Source of the DNA: Liolophura sinensis
Taxonomy: Eukaryota > Mollusca > Polyplacophora > Chitonida > Chitonidae
Length of the DNA stretch: 64,000 nt
Reading direction: 5' to 3'
NCBI RefSeq assembly: GCF_032854445.1
Contig: NC_088300.1
Coordinates: 44,263,682-44,327,681, forward strand
Positions within the stretch are counted from its first letter, which is position 1, and each line of letters starts with the position of its first letter. The position numbers were made by a program, and so were the translations under genes. The notes beneath the pieces are model-generated. The model was given only the letters and a program-made list of their open reading frames with translations. It did no database searches and was not told the DNA's origin. Shown here piece by piece: positions 55,262-64,000 of the stretch.

Positions 55262-55592
55262 AGTGAGTGAGTGCTTGGAGTTTAACGTCGTACTTAACAA
55301 CTTTTCAGTCATATGGCGACGAAGGAATCCTTAGAGCGCATGTAATGTGCATCCTTGTTGTAGGACGGGTTTCTACCCCTCTTTTATCTAGTGCTGCTTC
55401 ACAACTTAGCGAGGGCAAGTAAGCCGCCCCATCCGAGCCATTATACTGATACGGATCAATCAGTCGTTGCACTATCCCCTTCATACTGAACGCCAAGCGA
55501 GAAAGTTGCAACTTCCTCTTTTGAGGTCTTAGGTGTGACAGGACCCAGAATTGACCCTGGATCTACCGCTCCCGAAGTGGACGATCTACCAG
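55262..55592 (-). repeat. SINE-B, near full length
   Basis: GAGTGAGTGCTTGGAGTTTA, TCAGTCATATGGCGACGAAG, TATCTAGTGCTGCTTCA, GTAAGCCGCCCC, GTCGTTGCACTATCCCCTTC, GACCCTGGATCTACCGCTCC. The 68-codon minus-strand frame inside is a reading of the SINE. Confidence 0.85.
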
Positions 55593-55692
55593 ATTTTTCC
55601 CAGATGACAAAGTGTTCACCAACAAAGTCAGGATATTAATCTACATGTAGTTTAATGTGAGCTATAAAATGACACTGATCAACTGTTTATAT

Positions 55693-55719
55693 ACTACCAG
55701 GCAAAAGAAAGGTTTCACC
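55693..55719 (+). repeat. Tc1-like left inverted terminal repeat
   Basis: ACTACCAGGCAAAAGAAAGG then TTTCACC; pairs without mismatch with 57,198-57,224. Confidence 0.93.
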
Positions 55720-55957
55720 CACTTCTTGAGCCCATAAAACAAAAACAAAGGCAGATATAAGAATTAAGAAGATTGGTTTATGAACAAGAATCATTGTGAA
55801 ATATTCTCTCAAAAAGGCTTTAAAATATTGGCATTCAATTGGCCACAAAACACAATGAAAGAGAAAAGGGGTCAGAAGAAAAAATTACACAAATGTAAAG
55901 TTAAATGGCAAGTGCATGTAAAGTCACAGTATGCACAGAAATGAAGGACTACAGTCA

Positions 55958-56951
55958 TTAGTAGCGAGTGTGGCCATCCTAGGCATCAATGCAAGCAAGC
56001 ACACGCCTCCGCATTCACGTCGTCAGTCGCCGGATGACGTCAACAGGGATAACGTTCCATAGGTTTAACAGAGCTTGCTCAAGTTCCTGTTGGTTAGTTG
56101 GAGGAGGCACCAGCTGTCTCAAACGGCGGTCAAGGTGATCCAAGAGATGCTCAATGGGGTTCATGTCTGTTGAGTTGGCTGGCCAGCGCAACACGATGAC
56201 GTTTGCGGTCTCGAGGTAGTCTGTAAGAACGCGGGCAGTGTGAGGTCTTGCGTTGTCGTGTTGCAAGATCGATTCTCTTGGCTGTCGTTGGAGGAAAGGA
56301 ACGACTCAGTACCTCATCAACGTATCGCTGGCCAGTCAGATTACCTTGCACAATAACCAGCTGCGTCTTCATTTGGTCACAAATCCCTCCCCAAACCATG
56401 ACGCCTCCGCCTCCAAACGGATAAACCTCTCTTACGCAGTTTGGCGCCAGACGCTCGCCTCTTCGTCGGAAAATTCGAACTCTGCCATCGTTCCTGAATA
56501 CACAGAACCTGCTCTCGTCTGTAAACAGCACTCTCGCCCAGTCACGTCGCTGCCACCGACGTACAATACGTGCCCATCGCAATCTGCGTTGACGGTGTAA
56601 AAGGGTCAAGGCCATCCCACGGAAGGGGCGGTAAAGTCGTAAACCAGCTGAACGAAGACGACGCAGTGTTGTTCTGGGGCTGATGACATGGCCTAGTGCC
56701 GTCGCCGCTGTTGACGTCGAATCGGTTTCGGAGGTGGATCTGCCGGATGTAGCGATCTTCAGCCGCAGTTGTTACCCTCGGTCTTCCCGATCTTGGTCTG
56801 TCTTGGGTCTGGCCTGTCTGCTGATAGCGTATCAACAACCTCCTAATGGTGGCTTGGCTGCAGTTGAACGTTCTTGCAATGTGACGTTGCGAGACTCCCA
56901 TGGTGGACATACCGATGGCCTGGTCTCGTTGCGCTTGCGTTGTCTTGGCAT
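55958..56951 (-). pseudogene. Tc1-family transposase, DD34E, frameshifted
   Basis: Cut-and-paste transposase, which would bind the inverted ends and move the element in the nucleus. In order from 56,951: start MPRQRKR; a helix-turn-helix part (GVSQRHIARTFNCSQATIRR) and a linker GRPR; the first catalytic Asp in LFTDESRF; GGVMVWGGI; the second Asp in LQHDNARPHTA; and the catalytic Glu in NPIEHLLD, with 34 residues between the last two, which marks the Tc1 branch. Frames change at least near 56,925, between about 56,620 and 56,730, and near 56,280. In-frame stops (TGA at about 56,012 and TAG at about 55,978) break the usual ACIDA..GHTRY end. All catalytic residues survive, so the decay looks moderate, but it cannot make an active protein. 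Confidence 0.93.
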
Positions 56952-57197
56952 ACTGTTTGTGTTTTTTCGGTCACTGAATGTCTGCTCTTTCGAGCAAGAG
57001 TATTTATGCAACATTACTGCACGTGCATCACGAGCCATGCCTCAAAAGGATGTTTTGCATGTGGTCGCAATTCACAATTCCAATTGCTGCGTTCGTGACG
57101 ATGAGTTCTGGTAGAGGAAACCATGCAGTCATACACTAAGTCCTGCTTAGACTCAAACCCGGAACCGCGCTTTTACTGTTTTTATGACAAAAAATAC

Positions 57198-57224
57198 GGT
57201 GAAACCTTTCTTTTGCCTGGTAGT
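57198..57224 (-). repeat. Tc1-like right inverted terminal repeat
   Basis: GGTGAAACCTTTCTTTTGCC then TGGTAGT; complement of the left end. Confidence 0.93.
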
Positions 57225-57229
57225 TTATT

Positions 57230-57780
57230 TAAGCAAGCATATTTGAAAAGCAAGCTTGAACTGTAAAACTAGTTTTAGTGTGTGCCTGTGATATCTCAAG
57301 TACTACTGGCCTCTATCCATATGTATATATAGATTCAACTACCTATATATAACACTTTTGGAACTCTTCAAGGCTGTGTTAATCAGTTTTTTACCATTTT
57401 GTTGCCATCCTGTAATCAACCGTAACAAACTCCTGTTTGGTCTGAAATAGCAACATAAAATCGAATATTTACCATCGAAACTTTTTTGCTAACTTATTTA
57501 CAAACGAAACTATTTTGCTAACTTCGGCTAGAAAAAATGTTCTGAGGAATATATAAAATGACTGAAATAATTAGGCATTAAAATGTATATATCTGACAGG
57601 CCAGTTTATAATAATCTCGGTATCAAGGTTGTAAGTTGTAAGTACCCCTGAAATCGGCAGGTGCTGGTAACATGTTTGCCCAAGGAAGAAAGATACCGAT
57701 TTCATGATTCATATTTTTCTTATTTTTATATTAATGGATAACTGTATATAATCTGAGGTCTGAGGATGAATTTGTTTTGA
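57230..57780. other. Stretch without a recognised gene
   Basis: AT-rich. A small direct repeat, AAACTTTTTTGCTAACTTATT / AAACTATTTTGCTAACTTCGG, lies at about 57,478-57,525. Confidence 0.4.
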
Positions 57781-57784
57781 GCTT

Positions 57785-58060
57785 GAGGTGTGAACTTCCG
57801 TGCCTAACCTGTAAGCGGCCAACTTCTGTGATTAAAAACATTAGCCAAGGCATAACGGCTAGAGTTTAATTTGAGAACTGTTAGAGAATAAAAGGTAAAA
57901 ATGGCCGAAATATCTGTTTCCTGTGTGTTACTTTTGTATATCTGCGAAGAAATGATTGTTTTCATCTGCAATGCCTCTGTTATAGGGAAGCCTGTGGTTT
58001 TCACGGAATTAAACATGTTGTTATAAAATGGGAAAGATAATCATCCTTTAACAGAAATTA
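57785..58060 (+). repeat. Block M, copy 2
   Basis: TTCCGTGCCTAACCTGTAAG, TTCTGTGATTAAAAACATTA, GCCAAGGCATAACGG, AAGGTAAAAATGGCCGAAAT align with 44,698-44,870. Confidence 0.55.
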
Positions 58061-58489
58061 AATGTAAGTTTCTTAAAGGTGCATCGATAAATGTAAGGCC
58101 CTACTACACCGTATAAAAAATTTTCACTTACCTTCTGGTATACAGAAAAGTAGAAATACGTCGTTTATATATAGAGGGACATTCAGAGATAAAGAGGTAA
58201 ATCCAAGTTAATGTGAAAGTGCAAAGATTGTAAACAGAGCAAAGAATTTTAATTTGCTGTGAGTTAAATTTACACTCCTGTATTCATATTTGCTCTAAAA
58301 GGACAATGATAAACAAGAAATAGAAACGACTGGCATGATGTTATGATGTGCGACGCATGAGCACTACATACGGTTTGGAGCATCCTAAATAGCAAGATGT
58401 TGAATTATAACAACAAGGCTACCCTCCTATAGGGCTGCTTGTCGCGACTAAAGTAGAATATCTGATAACTCAGATGTAGGCGGATGTAA

Positions 58490-58640
58490 ATCAGACAATG
58501 TTATAATTGTATTTTCAGATGTGGTTCAGGACCTAGATACATTCTCGAACAGGAAGTCAAAGCAGACACAAAGCATTTGCACAGAGAATAAGGATAGTAC
58601 CATTGTCACTGTAGAAAAGACTTAAAGCGGAAGTAAACCA
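58490..58640 (+). pseudogene. Block G head relative with acceptor-like site
   Basis: GTTATAATTGTATTTTCAG, a strong acceptor-like site, ends at 58,518. ACATTCTCGAACAGGAAGTC, then AAGCAGACACAAAGCATTTG, aligns with 44,128-44,165 (GATCTCGAACAGGAATGGTG). One phase after the acceptor is open for 34 codons (VVQDLDTFSNRKSKQTQSIC..) to a TAA at about 58,624. The LITLGE core is not recognisable. It is probably a worn paralogue. Confidence 0.25.
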
Positions 58641-59224
58641 GACGAATACGTTTGTATAAATGTTGTTGTCTCTCCTATCTGTCCCTCCTGAGTCGGTAAT
58701 AATAAAGCAATACAGCAGCAAGCATGCTGCAAATGTTTCGGTTATATACATCGGGAGAAAACGTTCAGGAAAGCACATAAACCGTTAAGTTCACCACATA
58801 AATAATACGTTACACACTAACATATCAATTTCAGAAGATGTACCAAAATATATTTAATTTCGTTAGAATATCTTTGTTGTAGAATTACTTTTTTTTAATT
58901 TACAAGCGTCATTCAAAGTCTGTATAAGTAATTCGGAATCTAAACCCGGGCCATCAGTATATAGTTAAATGTTGGTTTCCGAAACCTAATAAAATAGCTT
59001 GCATTAAATGAAGTCTTATTTCCCAACTCAAAGTTTACTGACCGTGGAAGGTAGAATATTCTACCACTGTAGTATTAATTAACATAACAAATATTACATG
59101 ACCGCCAGCGTAAATTTTCTTTTTTAAAATTACGCTGCCTAATTTTTTAAATCTTTTAACCTATTTATTCACTAAATACTTCTTTAGGCACTTGCTAACA
59201 GATTCACTGGCACCAATAAAAAAA

Positions 59225-59400
59225 TAACACATGCTGTCTGCGTTTAAGTCACGAATTAATCTGTTGCGTTTGTACTGCGTTAATTTGCCAGAAACTGGCC
59301 GTATATACACGAAGCACTTCGCAAAATCCTTTCAACTGACTTCGGTTTCTTCCTTGAAGTACGACTCTATCTAAACGTGTCTCTTGAACTATAGGATATG
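59225..59400 (+). repeat. Block N, copy 2
   Basis: TTAATCTGTTGCGTTTGTAC, AATTTGCCAGAAACTGG, CGAAGCACTTCGC align with 43,255-43,330. Confidence 0.55.
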
Positions 59401-60540
59401 TATGTACTGTTTAGAAACTCCAAGCTACTGGTCTATATGTGCATATACTATTTTTTTATGACATATCACGTTTGGTTGACGTTTGGGAACATTACTATCT
59501 GTCTGTACAGGTTAGAGGATAATACATATATCATTTAAACCGAAAGCATAGATCTACGTTTTGTGGTTTACTCCTACACTCAAAAAATAAATCGGTGCAT
59601 TTAACAGAAAGTCATTTATCTGGGTGTTGTTTGAACGTATTCTGTTTTTGCAGCAGATTATACTGTTAAGTATAACACATCTAATCTATTAGTTCAACAC
59701 AAACATTTTAGTAGACTAACAGGATATCATGTTGATTATGACACATTATTATATTATAATAACAGAATACATTCTAGCATCACTCATACAACAAACTTTC
59801 AGATTATTTTTTTATTTTAGTTTCATGGCCGGAGGAAAGTAAAATCGTCAGACTAAAACCAGTGGCCTTGGCAAGAAACAATCGAGCAAACGTTGACCCA
59901 GAAAGCTTTACCCTCAGAGTTAGCTTAGTGTGTATGCTTCGTTTGCGGAGTTATGAAATAATACCCACATAGCCATGTGAGTTTTGTCGAGAAAAGTAAA
60001 AGGGGAAGGTGTGATGGAAATTGATTAAAATTCAAATTGTTTCATTCCGATCACGTCCATGTCACGCACTGTAAAAATATTATTACAAAATGTGATTATA
60101 TAATTTTACAACGTTGTAGTGAAGTAGCGTGCAGGTATGACTGTTGTCCGAACATGTCGGAGGAAGCGTCCGAGAACTTCGAACGCAATCTAACGTCCTT
60201 GAAAGACTACCAGCATTTCATCACATGCTTTATTTTCTGTTGCCTTTGTTTTGAAAAAAAAAACTGAATAATTTTAAGATAGTTGCGCTAAAATTTTTAA
60301 TTTATATAGCACTGCTAAACGTTACCATTAGTCATCGCTTAGAAATAAAGGTCAGTATGCAAACCTTTGCTAGTAGGTATTAATGTTGACAATAGCGTTT
60401 GATGTTGGATCACCAGACTAATGCTGCAACGGGAGGCTAATGTAAATTGCATCATCAATGACAATACCGACTGAGTAAGCACTCAGGTATTTTTCTCGGG
60501 TCGCGGGATCAAAAGTGAAGGCGGACTCCCTTAGTACTCT
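59400..60540. other. Stretch without a recognised gene
   Basis: A 76-codon frame at 60,037-60,267 contains SDHVHVTHCKNIITKCDYII but no recognised domain. No repeat was recognised. Confidence 0.35.
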
Positions 60541-60545
60541 TGGTA

Positions 60546-60748
60546 TTTATTTATTTATTTATTTGATTGGTGTTTTACGCCGTACTCAAGAATATTTCAC
60601 TTATACGACGTCGGCCAACGTTATGGTGGGAGGGAACCGGACAGAGCCTGGGGAAACCCACGACAAATAGGCAGGTTGTTGCAAGACCTTCCTACGTACG
60701 GCCGGATAGGAAGACAGCATGAGCAGGCCTTGAACTCACAGCGACCTC
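60546..60748 (-). repeat. SINE-A, head-truncated, exact 9-bp target duplication
   Basis: CTCTTGGTA at 60,537-60,545 and 60,749-60,757. Between them: TTTATTTATTTATTTATTTG, ACGCCGTACTCAAGAATATT, GGTGGGAGGGAACCGGACAG, TTGCAAGACCTTCC and TTGAACTCACAGCGACC. Confidence 0.92.
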
Positions 60749-60759
60749 CTCTTGGTAAG

Positions 60760-62765
60760 ATACACTTTTACAATCATTTTGTCTCATTACATGAACTTGT
60801 CTTTCAATTATGTGTATGCCTGAACGTTTGAGCTCTTCAGTTTTGCAGTATCAAATAATGCAAAGATACATGTGTTTAAAAAGACAACAGCTAAGAGTAA
60901 AACTAGAGCAGTCACGGACAGTGTGATAGTGGGACAGTATGAATGGTTACATACTAATACCATTGAAATCTGGCCTCTTCAATTTACCATGTATATGCTT
61001 GAAAAGTAGAACGCGAGCTGCCTTCTAGCGTCATGGTGAAGACAGCATTATGCAAAAAATGCAATGATGTTAGTTCCAATACATCATACGGTCTCTTGTC
61101 TGGAATTACTCAAATTCCCCGTGTGTTATCACATTTAATACACCACTGCATTAAAATAATGCACGTGTGCTTCGGTTTGATCAGGACAAAGGATTATTGC
61201 AGCCAGTGGATTAAGTGTTTCCCACCCAACAGGGGTGGAGAATTGTCAGCTGTCATTAGTCATGCGCTGGTTATTTTTGCTACAGATGTCATTATTTCTC
61301 TCATCAAAATAAAAGCCTTTTAGGCAGGAAGATTGGTGGGCATTATCAATAAAGATGATTGTATTTTATTGTTTTTTTTTACTTCCTTTGACTGGATGAG
61401 GCTGAAAACTGATTGTTGATTGTTGCAGATCGAAGAGAATCTGCTTGACGTTTAGAGCAGAATACTTTTATTCCGCGTTCGTTGCTGCATGTTTTACACT
61501 TACAAACATGTGACACAATGTTTACTATGGCGTTATTAGTTCCATATTATACAGCCATGGTGCACAAATGATAGGAATGTTTGCTTTGTGACCTGGTGTT
61601 ACAATGTTTGCTCGCCACTTTCAACTGAGTGAAGGCTACAAAACCTTGTTTAAGGACAGCGGTTAAGCTTCAGGCACAAACCACTTAGAGAACAGAATAT
61701 ACATTCAACGTCATGATGGTGACTTGGAAGCGCACGCAATCGCCCAACAAGTTACTCAAGCACACTAGATAAATTCAGCATGTCATGAGAGCCTGGCGCC
61801 TATGTAAAAGCCTAAACACGTTATCAGGACAGATAAACACATCGACCGATAAATGTTATATAGAGAATAGGCCAAACGGTATTTGTTACATTATGCTATG
61901 TACAGAGTATGTCATGATGTATTTTGTTAATAGTGTATGCTGTATGTTACATGTTATGTTGATATAAGCTATGTAATATTACGCTGGAACATACATATAG
62001 CAATGACTACAGAATTCTACTTTCCGCTCGTAAAACGCAGAAGAGATATGACCGTAATAATCACACAAGCAATGCTAAAATCAGATCAGATCCATCTTCC
62101 TTTTACTTTCGCTGTGCAGTACCTAATAACTGTAATCTTTTTATACTATTCTAAAAAAATAAAATAAAATAAAAAAAAGCACGTACACAGACATTTTGTT
62201 CCCGGATTTTCAGATAGAGCAGTAACTTGTTTCCAAGAGACCGTATTAAATGCACCCCACAAGACATCTTTGTGAGTCGACCACAGGACAATTTCCGAAA
62301 TATATGTAGGTCACCTCATATGTCTGTTACATCAGCACAACCATCACACTCTGCTGTGCATAGCAATATTACAGCTACAAATATTACAGCTACAAATTTA
62401 TCTACAGAAATCCCTAAAAATCCCGGTTGACTCCTGGGCTCTGGAAGTACATAAGTATGACCTCCGTCCGATACACCAAGAAGATGTTCAGACTTTAGTT
62501 GGACAGGCATAACGACAACCACACTTTGTTACAAACATCAGTGTAATCAAACCAATCCATCAGAAACATGAAGAGAACTACGACGCTAAGTTAGAGAAAC
62601 TTTCCACTGACCAAATTAAGTCTGACATTCCAATATGACAACAGCACTCCGTCAGAAAAAATTAGGAGAATTATAAGAACCATTTTAATGACCAACAACA
62701 GTTGGTATTCCAACTTTCGACTTTCGAGAGTTAGTCACACATCTCGATAACCACCACCAAGGACA
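60760..62765. other. Stretch without a recognised gene
   Basis: Frames at 61,033-61,323 (96 codons) and 61,785-62,167 show no domain. ATTACAGCTACAAAT is repeated at about 62,369-62,398. From about 62,520 the text looks like worn 64-bp units (ACAACCACACTTTG, ATGACAACAGCACTCCGTC), but alignment is uncertain. Confidence 0.4.
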
Positions 62766-62769
62766 CAGA

Positions 62770-64000
62770 ATGACCACAGCACTCTCTTATAGGCACCAGT
62801 ATGATCACCTTACTGAGTTATCTAGACATGCCAACGGCCACAGCACTCTCTTATAGGCACCAATATGATCACCTTACTGAGTTAACTAGACATGCCAACA
62901 GCCACAGCACTCTCTTATAGGCACCAATATGATCACCTTACTGAGTTAACTAGACATGCCAAAGGCCACAGCACACTCTTATTGGCACCAATATGATCAT
63001 CTTACTGAGTTATCTAGACATGCCAACAGCCACAGCACTCTCTCTTATAGGCACCAATACGATCACCTTAAGATCTGATAAGTTCTTAACGAGACATGCC
63101 AACAGCCACAGCACTCTCTCTTATAGGCACCAATAAGATCACTTAAGATCTGATAAGTTCTTAACTAGACATGCCAATGGCCACCGCACTCTCCTATATG
63201 CACCAATATGATCACCCTTACTGAGTTATCTAGACATGCCAACAGCCACAACACTCTCTTATAGCCACCAATATGATCACCTTACTGAGTTAACTAGACA
63301 TGCCAACAGCCACAGCACTCTCTTATAGGCACCAATATGATCACCTTACTGAGTTAACTAGACATGCCAACAGCCACAGCACTCTCTTATAGGCACCAAT
63401 ATGATCACCTTACTGGGTTAACTAGACATGCCAACGGCCACAGCACTCTCTTATAGGCACCAATATGATCACCTTACTGAGTTAACTAGACATGCCAACG
63501 GCCACAGCACTCTCTTATAGGCACCAATATGATCACCTTACTGAGTTAACTAGACATGTCAACAGCCACAGCACACTCTTATTGGCACCAATATGACCAC
63601 CTTACTGAGTTAACTAGACATGCCAACAGCCACAGCACTCTCTTATAGGCACCAATATGATCACCTTACTGAGTTATCTAGGACATGCCAACAGCCACAG
63701 CACTCTCTTATAGGCACCAATATGATCATCTTACTGAGTTATCTAGACATGCCAACAGCCACAGCACTCTCTTATAGGCACCAATATGATCACCTTACTG
63801 AGTTAACTAGACATGCCAACGGCCACAGCACACTCTTATAGGCACCAATACGATCACCTTAAGATCTGATAAGTCTTAACTAGACATGCCAATGGCCACC
63901 GCACTCTCCTATAGGCACCAATATGATCACCTTACTGAGTTAACTAGACATGCCAACGGCCACAGCACTCTTATAGGCACTAATATGATCACCTTACTGA
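62770..64000 (+). repeat. Satellite-like tandem array, 64-bp unit, runs off the window
   Basis: About 19 units of CACAGCACTCTCTTATAGGC, ACCAATATGATCACC, TTACTGAGTTAACTAG, ACATGCCAA. Exact 64-base steps are seen, for example 63,301 to 63,365. Variant units carry AAGATCTGATAAGTTCTTAA in place of CTGAGTTA at about 63,071, 63,147 and 63,860. The unit after the variant (ATGGCCACCGCACTCTCCTA) occurs at 63,171 and again at 63,886, so a block of about 11 units (715 bases) seems duplicated. Frames drift because 64 is not a multiple of three, and no protein is likely. Confidence 0.92.

Larger units (their letters stand above)
55693..57224 (-). mobile_element. Tc1-like DNA transposon, complete ends, dead gene
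   Basis: The inverted ends match perfectly for 27 bases: ACTACCAGGCAAAAGAAAGG.. at 55,693-55,719 and its complement at 57,198-57,224. Weaker matching continues to about 55 bases. The left end is flanked by TA; the right flank is TTTA, so the usual TA duplication is blurred. A broken transposase gene lies between. At 1.53 kb the length fits the family. No related copy is seen in this window. Confidence 0.92.

Noticed and set aside
56015-56266. A separate 83-residue protein beginning MQHDNARPH
   Set aside because: The frame opens at a TTG, not an ATG, and is the C-terminal part of the frameshifted transposase.
56253-57114. Plus-strand frames of 115 and 143 codons in the Tc1-like element
   Set aside because: They are shadows of the minus-strand transposase gene.
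62770-64000. CRISPR-like array
   Set aside because: The whole 64-base unit repeats with no unique spacers, and the DNA is animal. It is a satellite-type array.

Overview
This is animal nuclear DNA, AT-rich and intron/intergenic in character. It has no long open gene, no operons, and carries three families of tRNA-derived SINEs, a broken Tc1-like transposon, two or more MITE-like elements and three tandem arrays. The commonest SINE (called SINE-A here, about 19 copies or fragments) has a head like a tRNA gene and a tail reading GAGTACGGCGTAAAACACCAAT followed by (AAATAAAT)n. From memory this type is typical of molluscs (RUDI/V-SINE-like), so the source is probably a gastropod or bivalve; that assignment is inference.

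Layout. 1-9,400: a mosaic of ancient, diverged duplications; seven sequence blocks recur, mostly in the same order, plus dispersed repeat E. 9,700-14,500: repeats D and E, two SINE-B copies and one SINE-A with a clean target duplication. 14,500-16,300: nothing recognised beyond one 155-codon open frame. 16,300-18,960: three SINE-A copies, a ~40-bp minisatellite split by one of them, and a 132-bp (2 x 66) satellite-like array. 19,000-32,000: mostly unassigned single-copy-looking sequence with one SINE-C, a 200-bp MITE candidate, a 43-bp palindrome and a few exon-like short open frames. 32,000-60,000: a second family of local duplications (blocks K, G, M, H, L, N) repeated with their order partly kept, peppered with SINEs and containing a Tc1-like element. 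62,770-64,000: a 64-bp tandem array that runs off the window.

The most interesting place is 51,860-54,040. A good TATA box is followed by an ATG, a 21-codon hydrophobic leader and a GT splice donor. Downstream are acceptor-like sites followed by short open frames that contain LC.LI.LGE.Q and FCRKRIERD. Diverged copies of these modules, with their flanking intron-like DNA, lie at about 32.4, 38.1, 41.9, 44.1, 45.3, 46.0 and 58.5 kb. I read this as a possible small secreted-peptide gene inside a decaying cluster of tandem paralogues. It could also be a non-coding duplicated segment; transcript data would settle it. No protein family is recognised for it.

All repeat boundaries were placed by eye and are good to roughly 10-30 bases unless a target duplication is given.
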